In this document: positions 35,947 through 46,020 of the stretch, piece by piece
Layout: the number at the start of each line of letters is the position of its first letter
Numbering within the stretch: the stretch's first letter is position 1
DNA from: Sulfuricurvum sp.
GTDB taxonomy: Bacteria > Campylobacterota > Campylobacteria > Campylobacterales > Sulfurimonadaceae
Assembly (NCBI RefSeq): GCF_028713855.1
Contig: NZ_JAQTNN010000007.1
Location: forward strand, 81,197 to 145,196
DNA: 64,000 nt
Reading direction: 5' to 3'
The notes under the pieces: generated by a model
What the model saw: the letters and a program-made list of their open reading frames with translations, nothing else
Told to the model about the DNA's origin: nothing
Databases searched by the model: none
Translations under genes and position numbers: made by a program

Positions 35947-36515
35947 AAAACCCCTTTGGTGCTGGGAACTCCGGCTCGATCATTTCGCACTAGTGCGCGG
36001 CGAAGCGCAACAGCGAGTGATTTAAAGGCCGCCTCAATGATATGGTGTTTGTTTTTACCGCGTTGCATAATAATATGCGCCGTAATGCCGGCATTAAAGG
36101 TAACCGCACGGAAAAACTCTTCGGCAAGCTCTGTATCAAAAGCACCGATTTTTCCAGATACGGGGACATCATAAACTAAAAATGGACGATTGCTCAAGTC
36201 CAGATCACAGCTTACTGCCGCTTCATCCATCACGATCATGGCGCTCCCGAATCGTTCCACTTTCTCAATCGGATAAATAGCGTCTCGCAATGCCTGACCT
36301 AATACGATTCCGATATCTTCGACACTGTGATGATCATCAATTTGGATATCGCCGTCGCACGTTATGGATAAATCGATTTGCGCGTGTTTGGCAAAGCTCT
36401 CTAACATATGATCCAAAAAGCCTACTTTGGTCGAAATCGAACTTTTACCCTCTCCCGCAATGGTGAGTGATAAATCAATATCGGTCTCTTTGGTTTGACG
36501 TTTTTTATGGATCAT
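35943..36515 (-). CDS. hisB: Imidazoleglycerol-phosphate dehydratase
   Basis: A 190-aa monofunctional HisB. Metal-binding histidine motifs are FLDHMLESFAKH, DDHHSVEDIG and KNKHHIIEAAFK. It catalyses the sixth committed step of histidine synthesis. It sits within an envelope operon, as in related Campylobacterota, with 1-4 nt spacing to its neighbours. Confidence 0.95.
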   Translation of the reverse strand: MIHKKRQTKETDIDLSLTIAGEGKSSISTKVGFLDHMLESFAKHAQIDLSITCDGDIQIDDHHSVEDIGIVLGQALRDAIYPIEKVERFGSAMIVMDEAAVSCDLDLSNRPFLVYDVPVSGKIGAFDTELAEEFFRAVTFNAGITAHIIMQRGKNKHHIIEAAFKSLAVALRRALVRNDRAGVPSTKGVL

Positions 36516-36516
36516 A

Positions 36517-37326
36517 CTATTCCCCTATGATAAATGAGCCCTGAAAATAGCCCTTTGAAATGAAATCCCGTGCTTCGGCTTCCGATTTAAATCCGCTTAG
36601 CCATACACGAAATAAACGTTTGTTATTATACTCTGTATCTTTAATGATTGCAGAGTAGCCGTTGAAAGAAGCGTATTTTTGTTTCGTGAGGGATGCCCCT
36701 TCAAACCGCTCAAATGAACCGATTTGGACAAAAAAGTTGTTTAGCACACTCTCTTTTGGCCCTTTGGCAATCGCTTGCATATCAATTCCGCGTGAGGATG
36801 AAGGTTCAAATCCTAATACTTCCAAGGTTACGTTTGCCGTCCCTTTTTGAGCCACACCGATTTGTTGAGCCGCCGCATACGACAAATCGATGATTCGGGT
36901 CTCTACAAAAGGGCCTCGATCATTGATACGAACGATTGCTTGACTGCCGTTGTCGGTATTGGTTACACGTACAACCGTGTTCATCGGCAAGGTTTTATGA
37001 GCGGCAGTCATTGAATACATATCATACCCCTCTCCATTGGAGGTCGATTTTCCATGAAAATCATTTCCATACCAACTTGCTCTTCCGCTAAAGGTATCAC
37101 CTACTCGAACAACCGTAGGACAGTACTCTTTCCCCATTACCGTATACGGACGCATTGTTGCATGAAGTTCTCCGTTTGGTTTATAAACGCTTGAGGAGTT
37201 CATCGCCAATTGTTGGGAGGGGTATTTTTGTGAAGGTTTTAAGGATTGATACGAATACGATCCGCTTTTCGTCGTACATCCGCCAATCAGCAGTGTAAGA
37301 CCTACTAAAATAACCTTAATCAGCAA
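36517..37326 (-). CDS. rlpA: RlpA-like lipoprotein, septal ring lytic transglycosylase
   Basis: A 269-aa lipoprotein: lipobox LIGGC, an RlpA double-psi beta-barrel (ASWYGNDFHGKSTSNGEGYD, then NDRGPFVETRIIDLS) and a C-terminal SPOR domain (FFVQIGSFERFEGAS ... YRVWLSGF-like segment). RlpA cleaves denuded glycan strands at the septum. Overlaps the upstream mltD-like gene by 11 nt. Confidence 0.92.
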   Translation of the reverse strand: MLIKVILVGLTLLIGGCTTKSGSYSYQSLKPSQKYPSQQLAMNSSSVYKPNGELHATMRPYTVMGKEYCPTVVRVGDTFSGRASWYGNDFHGKSTSNGEGYDMYSMTAAHKTLPMNTVVRVTNTDNGSQAIVRINDRGPFVETRIIDLSYAAAQQIGVAQKGTANVTLEVLGFEPSSSRGIDMQAIAKGPKESVLNNFFVQIGSFERFEGASLTKQKYASFNGYSAIIKDTEYNNKRLFRVWLSGFKSEAEARDFISKGYFQGSFIIGE

Positions 37327-38527
37327 CCTTTATTACCTCCCCTTCTTTAAGTACATTTGATGCAAACGGATTTTTAATTTTTAATTGTTCAATCGGCATA
37401 TTATACAATGCGGCGACTGAAGCGAGGGTTTCTCCTGATTTAGCAGTATAAATACGTGGATTTTTTAAAAATGGTTTAGTGATCGGAATTTTTACCCGTC
37501 GATCAAGATTACGATCCTCATTGTCACCAATCATATTTTCCATCATAATCGAGTTTTTAGAGACATGGTAACGTTTGGAGAGCTGATCCAACGTTTCACC
37601 CGATTTAACCCGATGCATAATAAAATAGCCTTGAATATCTTTGGGATGAAATTTTTCTTGAAAAGCTTCCAATTTATCTTTGGGAATATAGATAGGATAG
37701 GATTGTTCATTTGGCGGGGTTATCCCCTTTTTCAAATGGGTGTTCAGCCGGATAAGATTGGTTTTGGGCATCTCTAAGACGGCTGCAATACGGTCGATTT
37801 TTTCCCCTTTGGAAAGATAAACTGTCACAATCGGGTTTTCCACCGTTCCACTCATTGAAGAATATTGAGACATAAACGGATCTTCAGAACCTAAAAATGA
37901 CAAGGCAACGATTTTACGAATATACTTTCGGCTCTCAGGAGGCAGGTAGGCACGCTTCGGATCGGCCAAAACAGCGAGTTCGCTCGATCCTGCCTTTTGA
38001 ATCGCTCTGCTTAAACGACCATCACCACAATTGTAGGCGATTAACGCCAAATACCATTTGCCAAACTGTTTTTTTAAACTGCTCAAATACGCAATCGCCG
38101 CACGGGTCGATTTGACATGATCACGCCGCTCATCAACATACTGATTGATTTGAAGTCCCTGAAGTTTTCCCGTGCTCTCCATGAACTGCCATAATCCAGC
38201 CGCACCTCGAGAAGAGGTAGTTTCGCCCTGTAATTGTGATTCCGTCAAAACCACAAATAAAAATTCACTCGGTAAATCGGATTGTGCGATGAGTGACGAA
38301 AGCATAGGAAGGAGCAAGTTGGTATTTTCGGGTGAGTCTCCAAACCCTTGCAAAGCGTCTTCACGCTTCTTTTGTGAGTATATATCGTGTAAAAAAGGAT
38401 CAGATAAAAAAGAGGCAGGAATATCAAAATGGCGTAAGATATCAATTTTATTACGGTCATTCAGATTAAATCCGACCCCGTTAAGCATTAGAGGAATGAG
38501 CATTAGTATCAGTAAAACCGTTCTCAT
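37316..38527 (-). CDS. mltD: MltD-type membrane-bound lytic transglycosylase with LysM repeats
   Basis: About 403 aa: a signal peptide beginning at MRTVLLILMLIPLMLNG, an SLT domain (VLTESQLQGETTSSRGAAGL with the catalytic glutamate, then LWQFMESTG and ALIAYNCGDGRL) and two C-terminal LysM modules (HRVKSGETLDQLSKRYHVS and YTAKSGETLASVAALYNMP). It cleaves peptidoglycan. I chose the ATG at 38527, 10 nt after the tatD stop with a GGTATGGG-type Shine-Dalgarno, because it starts directly at the signal peptide; the frame is open up to 38566. Confidence 0.9.
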   Translation of the reverse strand: MRTVLLILMLIPLMLNGVGFNLNDRNKIDILRHFDIPASFLSDPFLHDIYSQKKREDALQGFGDSPENTNLLLPMLSSLIAQSDLPSEFLFVVLTESQLQGETTSSRGAAGLWQFMESTGKLQGLQINQYVDERRDHVKSTRAAIAYLSSLKKQFGKWYLALIAYNCGDGRLSRAIQKAGSSELAVLADPKRAYLPPESRKYIRKIVALSFLGSEDPFMSQYSSMSGTVENPIVTVYLSKGEKIDRIAAVLEMPKTNLIRLNTHLKKGITPPNEQSYPIYIPKDKLEAFQEKFHPKDIQGYFIMHRVKSGETLDQLSKRYHVSKNSIMMENMIGDNEDRNLDRRVKIPITKPFLKNPRIYTAKSGETLASVAALYNMPIEQLKIKNPFASNVLKEGEVIKVAD

Positions 38528-38537
38528 CCCATACCTA

Positions 38538-39314
38538 CTATCCAAACCCAAATAACTTTTTGGCATTACATGTTGTAATAGCCTCTATCTCTTCGGTAGT
38601 TAGAGTCAGCAATTCAGCCATTTTATCGGCGATAAATCGGGTGTAAGCGCTCTCATTGCGGCTCCCTCGATGCGGATGGGGCGTAAGATAAGGACCGTCT
38701 GTTTCAATCAGCAATTTGTCCTGAGGAATACGGTGGAGAATATTGACCAGTTTTTTAGCATTTTGAAACGTTACAACCCCACCGATTCCAAAATAAAAGT
38801 TTTCATTTGCAAGGCTAAGAAGTTCATCATCGGCATTATAGCAGTGTAGAACTCCCCCTATTTCTCCGGCATCCTCTTCCAAAAGGATCATTTTGGCATC
38901 GTGGCTCGCATCACGAATATGGACAATCAGCGGTTTTTTTACCTTTTTGGCAAACCGGATATGAGAGCGAAATACTTCGTCTTGACGCATTTTTTCGATG
39001 TGTTTTTCCGCATCACTCCCCTCTAGACGAAAATAATCCAAACCGCACTCTCCAATAGCCACACATTTTGGATGAGCGGCATACGCTTCAAAATCGACGG
39101 CTTCCATATGTTCCATATCATACGGGTGAACTCCTACGGCAAAATAAACGTCGCTATATTGTTCACAAATTTCTACCGCACGTTGCAGCGTTGCAGGGTG
39201 TGCTCCCGGAATAATAAAGGATTCAACACCCGCTTCGTGTGCACGTGTGATCATCGCATCAAAATCATCACGGTAGCGTTCGTCATCAAGATGGACATGG
39301 GTATCGATAATCAT
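38538..39314 (-). CDS. tatD: TatD family metal-dependent DNase/hydrolase
   Basis: A 258-aa TIM-barrel hydrolase with DTHVHLDDERY (HxH), GECGLDYFR (metal glutamate), VHIRDASHD and ETDGPYLTP motifs. It acts in DNA degradation or repair. Overlaps recN by 4 nt. Confidence 0.94.
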   Translation of the reverse strand: MIIDTHVHLDDERYRDDFDAMITRAHEAGVESFIIPGAHPATLQRAVEICEQYSDVYFAVGVHPYDMEHMEAVDFEAYAAHPKCVAIGECGLDYFRLEGSDAEKHIEKMRQDEVFRSHIRFAKKVKKPLIVHIRDASHDAKMILLEEDAGEIGGVLHCYNADDELLSLANENFYFGIGGVVTFQNAKKLVNILHRIPQDKLLIETDGPYLTPHPHRGSRNESAYTRFIADKMAELLTLTTEEIEAITTCNAKKLFGFG

Positions 39315-40852
39315 ACGGTTCCTTTGGAGCGTTCAAATAAATCTCGGGCAAACCCCCGTGCTTCTTCGCTGATCGCATCCCCGCTGATAATACGGGCAAT
39401 CTCTTCAATTCTCTCAGCCTCGTTCAACTCACGAACACGGCTTTCATCATCTTTATAAATCAAAAAGTGCTGTTGCCCCATCGAAGTAAGCTGCGGTTGA
39501 TGCGATATTACGAAAATCTGATAGCGTGAGGAGAGGTGTCTGAGAACTCGGGCAACACTCATTGATTCCTCTCCGCTGAGATTAGCATCGATTTCATCAA
39601 GCATCAGGACGCCACCGCTGTTTTCCATACTCTCAACGCCCAAAGCCAAGAGAGCAAGTCGAAGTCGATTAAACTCACCGGAGCTGAGTTTATCCAATTT
39701 TGTCCCTGCCAACCCCAATACCGCTTTATCCGACCCGGATCCATTTAATTCACACGTTTCAAGTTCCAATGACGCTTCGCGAAGGTAAAGCATTCCCAAA
39801 TAACTGTTAAGTTTATCCAGCGTTTCACCAAGAATGGCTCGACGTTTTAATGAAATCTCAGTTGAGCCCATATCGAGTGACGCTTTTAATGCGGAGATTT
39901 GTTTCGTTAAATCACTTTTTGAGTGTTCAATCGTCTGATAAGAGTCAAGTTCTAACGCTTTTTGATCACGATAGGCCAACGCTTCTTCAACACTGCCATA
40001 ACGACGTTTGAGTTCAGATATCTGCTCGATTCGATCCAACACCGATTCGACTGAAATCTCTTCGAGTTCCTCCATACGCTCCAATGAGCTTTCCAAAACA
40101 CTGCGAAGGTCATTCATGGTATCATCGAAAAATGCGCTATCAACTTCTAGCAGTCCCAATACCGAACTGACATGTGATTCGTAAGAAAAAATCCCTTGTG
40201 CCTGTACGATAGCGGTTTCAATTTTCTCTTTTTTAGAGAGCTGCTTTTTAATAAGATTTAACTCTTCATCTTCTCCGACACGCGGTTTAATCGCATCGAT
40301 TTTTCCAATCTCATAAAGGGCGAATTCTTTTAGTTCTGCGAGATGCTTTTCTTTCTCTTCAATGCTCCGCAACTGATCAGTAAGCGTTTTGAATTCAGCA
40401 AATTTAGTACGATGATTTTCCAAGATTGAAGCATATTGAGGAGTTCGCATACTGATTCGTTCATCAATAATCTTTAAAATGGCCGACGGTTCAAAATCAC
40501 TGTAATCTTTAAGACTCAAATGACGAAGGTAATCGGAGCTGATCGACTCCATCGAACTTTTAGAGGTGCTTTGATTGTTGATAAAATAACGGGTCTTCTC
40601 TTTTTTGACATGGCGAAAAATGTTAATCGGCTCATTTTGAAGACCGTAGCGTTCTTCATCGATATCCCAAGCAACGCTCGATTCACAGACCTGTGCTTCG
40701 ACATTATCTAAACCTACTGAAGCCAAGATAGAACGCATCAGTATCGATTTACCACTTCCACTGGGTCCCGTAAACACTACAAGTCCGGGGTGAAACTCCA
40801 AATCTGCTTCTTTAAAAGTCAAAAACTCTTTAAGGTAAAATCGCTCAATCAC
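39311..40852 (-). CDS. recN: DNA repair protein RecN
   Basis: A 513-aa SMC-like ATPase: Walker A FTGPSGSGKSILM near residue 30, a long central coiled coil (about 150-330), ABC signature LSSGEFNRLRLALLAL and Walker B GGVLMLDEIDANLSG. It promotes double-strand break repair. Slightly shorter than the E. coli protein, as usual in this phylum. 3-nt gap to nadK upstream. Confidence 0.92.
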   Translation of the reverse strand: MIERFYLKEFLTFKEADLEFHPGLVVFTGPSGSGKSILMRSILASVGLDNVEAQVCESSVAWDIDEERYGLQNEPINIFRHVKKEKTRYFINNQSTSKSSMESISSDYLRHLSLKDYSDFEPSAILKIIDERISMRTPQYASILENHRTKFAEFKTLTDQLRSIEEKEKHLAELKEFALYEIGKIDAIKPRVGEDEELNLIKKQLSKKEKIETAIVQAQGIFSYESHVSSVLGLLEVDSAFFDDTMNDLRSVLESSLERMEELEEISVESVLDRIEQISELKRRYGSVEEALAYRDQKALELDSYQTIEHSKSDLTKQISALKASLDMGSTEISLKRRAILGETLDKLNSYLGMLYLREASLELETCELNGSGSDKAVLGLAGTKLDKLSSGEFNRLRLALLALGVESMENSGGVLMLDEIDANLSGEESMSVARVLRHLSSRYQIFVISHQPQLTSMGQQHFLIYKDDESRVRELNEAERIEEIARIISGDAISEEARGFARDLFERSKGTV

Positions 40853-40855
40853 CGA

Positions 40856-41710
40856 TTAATTCCCCCATCCTAATTTCTCTTTAAGTACTTCAAAATAGTT
40901 GAATTCCTTACGATGTATCAGGTGTGCGGCTCCACTGGCAAGTTTAATATGAACCGTATCGTTCTCACTGATTTCAACCAAATCCTGACCGTCAACGATA
41001 ACCAATGCCGAGGGATCAGGCGTTTTCATCTCGATCTCAAAATGCCCCGGTAAAACGACAGGACGCTGCGTGAGGGAATGGGGACAGATCGGAGTGAGGG
41101 CAAACACCCGCGTCAGAGGAAACAGTACCGGTCCACCTGCGGAGAGGTTATAGGCGGTCGAACCTGTCGGAGTCGAGACGACAACACCGTCACCGTAATA
41201 AGTATTAAAACTTCGACCATCGATAAACGTTTCCAAACGGATCATTTTAGCGATGGAGGGACGGGTGAGGACGATATCATTAAAGGCAAAAATCTCACTC
41301 TCGCCGTTTGGGGTAACAATCGTCGCTTGGAGGACGGCACGCTGATCAATACGATAGTCTCCCGCTAGCAGCTTATCAACAAATAATTCGAGTTCCGCAA
41401 AATCCAGATCAGCTAAAAATCCCAATTTTCCGGCATGAATACCCAGTACAGGCAGCTGATATCGATACGATCGTCGTACCGCAGAGATGAGTGTCCCGTC
41501 TCCGCCGATTGTGACGAGGAAATCGCTGTTTTGGCACATCATATCAAACGGCTGTCCCATGACATCGATCATACCGCCGCTAATATTGTCGATTATGACT
41601 TCAATACCACGCGATTCAAATATCCGCTTGGCTTCAAAAAACATCTCTTTGAGTTCCGGTGTTGAGGGGCGAAGGAGCATGCCGACACGTTTAATATTAG
41701 TTAATTTCAA
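40856..41710 (-). CDS. nadK: NAD kinase
   Basis: A 284-aa ATP-NAD kinase: VTIGGDGTLISAVRR (GGDG motif), GVVVSTPTGSTAYNLSAGGPVL and FNDIVLTRPS. It makes NADP. First gene of the tight run recN-tatD-mltD. A 51-nt gap separates it from ppx. Confidence 0.95.
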   Translation of the reverse strand: MKLTNIKRVGMLLRPSTPELKEMFFEAKRIFESRGIEVIIDNISGGMIDVMGQPFDMMCQNSDFLVTIGGDGTLISAVRRSYRYQLPVLGIHAGKLGFLADLDFAELELFVDKLLAGDYRIDQRAVLQATIVTPNGESEIFAFNDIVLTRPSIAKMIRLETFIDGRSFNTYYGDGVVVSTPTGSTAYNLSAGGPVLFPLTRVFALTPICPHSLTQRPVVLPGHFEIEMKTPDPSALVIVDGQDLVEISENDTVHIKLASGAAHLIHRKEFNYFEVLKEKLGWGN

Positions 41711-41761
41711 TATTTATTCCCCTCTTTGTTTGACTCTATTATAGCCAAAATGAAAAACAGG

Positions 41762-42655
41762 TCAAAAAATATGGCTATTTCCCTCAAAATATTCTAGAGC
41801 TATCCCCTCACGCAGTCCGTCATCAATGATAATGGCCTCGTGAGCATCCAATGCTTTGTAAATCGACGTTACCATCAATATTCCCGCTACTATAAGCTTT
41901 TCTCGCCCTACACCGACATAGCGTGCACGACTTCGTTCGTCCATATTCAGCAGTTCACTGTAGACACGATAACAATCTTCCAACCGTAGACGATACCCAT
42001 TTATTTTTTCAGGATCATAACTATCATAATCCATTCCGTTCAGATACGCTGCAATCGTTGTCGGTGTTCCTGCAGTTAAAATCAACACTTTTATAAAACT
42101 ATTATTTAAAGATTTACGTACTTTATCCGTAAACAATTGAATTTTTTTATCCAATTGATCCGAAGAACTAGCACTCTCCGATAATGTCACGATTCCCATA
42201 TTTAAGCTTACCGACTGAACCGCTCCATTAGTAAATCGAATTAACTCCGTCGAACCTCCGCCAATATCGGCTAACACAAATGACGAGGGGGCAATCCCTA
42301 ACTTATCCAGACGATTTTGAACAGCAAGAAGGGTTAAATCAGCCTCTTTTTGCGCATCGATAATCGTAAATCGTATACCAGTCTCAGTCTCTATTGCGTC
42401 AAGAATCTGATTCGCATTTAAAGCTATACGCATTGCGGCAGTCGTATAGCCTACGATATCGTGAGCTGTAAAGTCGATCTTCGTTTTCGCTTCACGGATA
42501 GCAGTAAGAATCCGTTCAAGCGCTTTGTCACCGATTTGCTGTGTATCTAAAAGCAATTCTGCCGTTTTAACGATTTTCTCAAAACTTTTGCCCCAATGCC
42601 GACCGTCATATTCGATAAAACGGATCGTATTGGAACCCAAATCAATAGCAATCAT
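41762..42655 (-). CDS. ppx: Ppx/GppA-type exopolyphosphatase/pppGpp phosphatase, short form
   Basis: A 297-aa protein of the ASKHA fold with IAIDLGSNTIRFIEYD (phosphate 1), VLADIGGGSTELIRF (phosphate 2) and the C-terminal IIIDDGLREGIA motif. It hydrolyses polyphosphate or pppGpp. The short, N-terminal-domain-only form is common in Campylobacterota. Abuts the WD40 gene with no gap. Confidence 0.88.
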   Translation of the reverse strand: MIAIDLGSNTIRFIEYDGRHWGKSFEKIVKTAELLLDTQQIGDKALERILTAIREAKTKIDFTAHDIVGYTTAAMRIALNANQILDAIETETGIRFTIIDAQKEADLTLLAVQNRLDKLGIAPSSFVLADIGGGSTELIRFTNGAVQSVSLNMGIVTLSESASSSDQLDKKIQLFTDKVRKSLNNSFIKVLILTAGTPTTIAAYLNGMDYDSYDPEKINGYRLRLEDCYRVYSELLNMDERSRARYVGVGREKLIVAGILMVTSIYKALDAHEAIIIDDGLREGIALEYFEGNSHIF

Positions 42656-44785
42656 TTAGACACCGACGGTAATATCATCAATCTGAATCGCAGGCGTCCA
42701 AGAATCGTATGATCCTTGTTTCAACATATCGAAATCGAGTTTTGTCGGATACTTATTTTTAAAATAATCAAATACGCCCATGATCCCCTCATCGATGCCA
42801 AACAAACCGACGTATTGGCGGATTCCACGTTCAATCACATCCTGAGAAGCGTTAGTACGCAGCTTTTGTTCCAACTGAACACAGTACGCTTGCGCCATTA
42901 CACTGGCAATAGCAGAAAATTTGGCATTTATCCCTCGATAAGGTTCAAAGGCATTGAACGTTTCCTGCGCAAGTCCTTTGGCTGCAAATTTCTGAGCTTG
43001 ATCCACGATCGCATTCCAATGACGCTCCAAACCTTGTGCTTCCGGAGTCTCATACAATAATGGATACGAACTAAGATAGGCAAAAGCATTGGCAAGATTG
43101 TTTGAAGTAATCGAATCGTAAAAAAGATGTTTTACCCGGATAGTATCGGCCATTTCTTGTGCTTCTGCTGCATAATCAGGGAAAGCAAGCAAAATCTCGC
43201 ACGCTTTTCTAGCTGTTGCATATTCCCCCTCAACATATCCTTTATGTGCCTGAATATAAAGTTTATCGGCATAATCCATAATGGTGCTGTATTCAGAAAA
43301 CTCTTTCAAAAACGGATGTGCTTTAATCAAATCGAAAAATTTATAAAAATCTCGTTGAGCAATTACCCTTTTCATAAAGTCAAACATCCGACGCTCTTCG
43401 AAAAGTTGCTGGATTAACATAGTTTTATCGGATATCCCCCGAAACGGAGCTAACAACTGACGCGCCTGCTCTTCGCCGTTAGGTTTTGAAATCAACTCTT
43501 GCGCTTTTAAAAAAAGTTTTTTCCATTTCAATTCAATAGCACGAAACGGTTCTGAATCTTGAAATGCAGGATACTGTTTAGCCATTGAATACGCCAAGGT
43601 AAATCGCCCTTCATTAATAGCGGTTTGAAATTGGGGATATTTTTCATAATCATGGAGTATTTGGGTGATCATCCCATTTTTTTTAGGAATGCCGGCAAAC
43701 ATATTTAGAATTTCTTTGGCTTTCGAACGCTCCCCTTTTTCAAGATACGCACGCACTTTTTCAAGCACCTCGGACCAAATACGTTCTGCTGCTTCGTAAG
43801 GTTTGGAATAAAGTAGGATAGGATTTTCTTCTACGACATCGTAGAATGCTTTATACTGACGGTCACGAAGCATTTGTAAATACACCTCTTCCTTTCCGAA
43901 AAGCGAATAGATACGGACGTTTCCTTCGGTCGTACCTATTGCCAAGCGGAATGGATTCTCTAAAAAAGCCAACGAGGTAATTGACTCGGCCTCTTTAATA
44001 TATCGTTGTTTAACCTGTTCAAATGTCTGTAAATCATACAATCCGACATACCCGAGCTTTGTTCCCACAAAAGCAAATCGTTTATCGCGGCTTATGGTCA
44101 TCGTTGTAATATCATCGGTCATTTTACTCATACGTTTGATAATTTTACCGTTACGGATATCCCATACAATCAATGTTCCCTCTTTATCGGCTGAGAGAAT
44201 TTTTGCCTCAGGTAAAAAGAGAATTTTCACGACTGCACTGGTATGACCACGCAGTTTTATCGGCTGTTTCATGGTTGCCGTATTGAGTATGTTTATCGTT
44301 TTATCATAACTTCCCGTAGCTATCCATTGTCCGTGATCATCAAATGTGACTGTACTGATAAAATCCATATGAGGTGGCATAGAAAATGCCAAACGGGAGG
44401 TTTCAAGCACCCATCCAAACGTTTTCCCATCTTGTCCGCACGTTACACAATAACGGCCGATCGGATCCAATACGACACTCTCGATATCACCTTGATGACG
44501 TCCCACTTTATAAAGCAGCTCTTTTTTAGGGATATTAAAAAGAGCTGCTTTTCCTGTACCCGGAATGATTGACATCGAATACTCACCGTCGGGTGTCATA
44601 TCGACATGAGAACCGACAATGCGTTCATGCGTAATATTGCTTTTGAACCCGCCCACAATCGCATACGTATTCAGATCGATGATCCGAAGAGCATTTTGTG
44701 AATCGATAATACCCATTTGGCCGTGGCTGAGTGCTTTTAGCATCAGTATGGGTTGTTTAATATTTAATAATTTTAAAACGTCCAT
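42656..44785 (-). CDS. WD40-repeat protein with helical C-terminal half
   Basis: A 709-aa cytoplasmic protein. Residues about 1-330 contain WD40-like blades (SVVLDPIGRYCVTCGQDGKT, STVTFDDHGQWIATGSYDKT, LRGHTSAVVKILFLPEAKIL, ADKEGTLIVWDIRNGKII); the rest is helical with TPR-like spacing (many AY/KAY repeats). Such proteins act as scaffolds. Known in this group of bacteria but without an assigned function. It lies between ilvA and ppx in a minus-strand run. Confidence 0.75.
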   Translation of the reverse strand: MDVLKLLNIKQPILMLKALSHGQMGIIDSQNALRIIDLNTYAIVGGFKSNITHERIVGSHVDMTPDGEYSMSIIPGTGKAALFNIPKKELLYKVGRHQGDIESVVLDPIGRYCVTCGQDGKTFGWVLETSRLAFSMPPHMDFISTVTFDDHGQWIATGSYDKTINILNTATMKQPIKLRGHTSAVVKILFLPEAKILSADKEGTLIVWDIRNGKIIKRMSKMTDDITTMTISRDKRFAFVGTKLGYVGLYDLQTFEQVKQRYIKEAESITSLAFLENPFRLAIGTTEGNVRIYSLFGKEEVYLQMLRDRQYKAFYDVVEENPILLYSKPYEAAERIWSEVLEKVRAYLEKGERSKAKEILNMFAGIPKKNGMITQILHDYEKYPQFQTAINEGRFTLAYSMAKQYPAFQDSEPFRAIELKWKKLFLKAQELISKPNGEEQARQLLAPFRGISDKTMLIQQLFEERRMFDFMKRVIAQRDFYKFFDLIKAHPFLKEFSEYSTIMDYADKLYIQAHKGYVEGEYATARKACEILLAFPDYAAEAQEMADTIRVKHLFYDSITSNNLANAFAYLSSYPLLYETPEAQGLERHWNAIVDQAQKFAAKGLAQETFNAFEPYRGINAKFSAIASVMAQAYCVQLEQKLRTNASQDVIERGIRQYVGLFGIDEGIMGVFDYFKNKYPTKLDFDMLKQGSYDSWTPAIQIDDITVGV

Positions 44786-44799
44786 ACTCCGCTTTTCCT

Positions 44800-46011
44800 T
44801 TAGTGCTCTTCGCTGCTGAGATAACGATGTTCTTTGAGTAAGTCACGAATCTGCGCTTGATGTTCTTGTCCTTTTGTCTCCAAATGGATCATTACGTTTG
44901 CATCTCCGTACGCCAACGTTGTAGAGGTGCGATCATAGTCTATGTGAACAATATTGGCATTTAGCCCTTGCAACATTTCGGTTAGCTTCATCAATGCACC
45001 CGGTTTATCAACAAGGGTTACCGTAAGCTTCATCTTACGACCTGATTTGATCAACCCTTTTTCGATGATGATTGACAAAAGCGTCACATCCATGTTCCCG
45101 CCGCTGAGGACGATTCCGACTTTTTTCCCTTTAAGATCATTCAGCTTATCGTGTAAAACTGCTGCAACTCCGACGGCACCTGCACCTTCAACAACCAGTT
45201 TTTGTCGTTCCAACAAAAATAAAATGGCGTTGGCAATCTCTTCATCATCAACGCTGACGATACGATCAACACAATCAAGAATATGCCCGAGAGTAATTTC
45301 TGATGTATCACGCACCGCAATACCGTCTGCAATGGTACGTACCGACATACTATCGATCGCTTTTTTGGCATCAAAAGACTCTTTCATTGCAGGTGCACCG
45401 ACTGCGCTTACTCCGATCACTTCTGTTTTCGGTGACAACGCTTTAAAAGCTGAAGCCATTCCCGATATCAATCCGCCGCCGCCGACCGGAACGATAACTG
45501 CGTCGAGATCACTCATCGATTCAATCATTTCAAGTGCAATGGTCCCCTGCCCTGCCATAACCGCCATATCGGTAAAAGGGTGGACAAATACCATGGCGTG
45601 TTCGTCTCCATACGTCGAAGCATAGGCATACGCTTCATCGTAATTGCTCCCGGCCAAAATCACTTCAGCACCGTAATAACGTACCCCATTGATTTTGGTC
45701 AACGGTGTCGATTCTGGCATGACGATCAATGCATTGATGCCGAACATCTGTGCCGCCATAGCGACACCCTGTGCATGATTTCCGGCACTCGCGGCAATAA
45801 CGCCGCATTTGCGTTCCGCATCGCTAAGTGTAGCAATTTTATTATATGCACCGCGAATTTTAAAAGCTCCGGTGACCTGAAGGTTCTCATTTTTGAGATA
45901 AATCTCAATTCCGCATTGTTCACTCAATCTGGGAGCATAAGCAAACGGCGTTTCAACAACCGTTCCTCGAATACGCTCATGCGCTTGATATATAGTTTCT
46001 AGATCAATCAA
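44800..46011 (-). CDS. ilvA: Threonine ammonia-lyase (threonine dehydratase) with ACT domain
   Basis: A 403-aa PLP enzyme: TGAFKIRGAYNKI contains the PLP lysine, PVGGGGLISGMA the phosphate loop and the C-terminal ~80 residues an ACT domain (KLTVTLVDKPGALMKLTEML). It converts threonine to 2-oxobutyrate for isoleucine synthesis. The single ACT domain resembles the short TdcB/IlvA form. Confidence 0.93.
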   Translation of the reverse strand: MIDLETIYQAHERIRGTVVETPFAYAPRLSEQCGIEIYLKNENLQVTGAFKIRGAYNKIATLSDAERKCGVIAASAGNHAQGVAMAAQMFGINALIVMPESTPLTKINGVRYYGAEVILAGSNYDEAYAYASTYGDEHAMVFVHPFTDMAVMAGQGTIALEMIESMSDLDAVIVPVGGGGLISGMASAFKALSPKTEVIGVSAVGAPAMKESFDAKKAIDSMSVRTIADGIAVRDTSEITLGHILDCVDRIVSVDDEEIANAILFLLERQKLVVEGAGAVGVAAVLHDKLNDLKGKKVGIVLSGGNMDVTLLSIIIEKGLIKSGRKMKLTVTLVDKPGALMKLTEMLQGLNANIVHIDYDRTSTTLAYGDANVMIHLETKGQEHQAQIRDLLKEHRYLSSEEH

Positions 46012-46020
46012 GGATTCCCT

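Noticed and set aside
44954..45625. Long plus-strand open frame opposite ilvA
   Set aside because: Fully antisense to a clear threonine dehydratase; composition (serine/isoleucine-rich) is that of a shadow frame.
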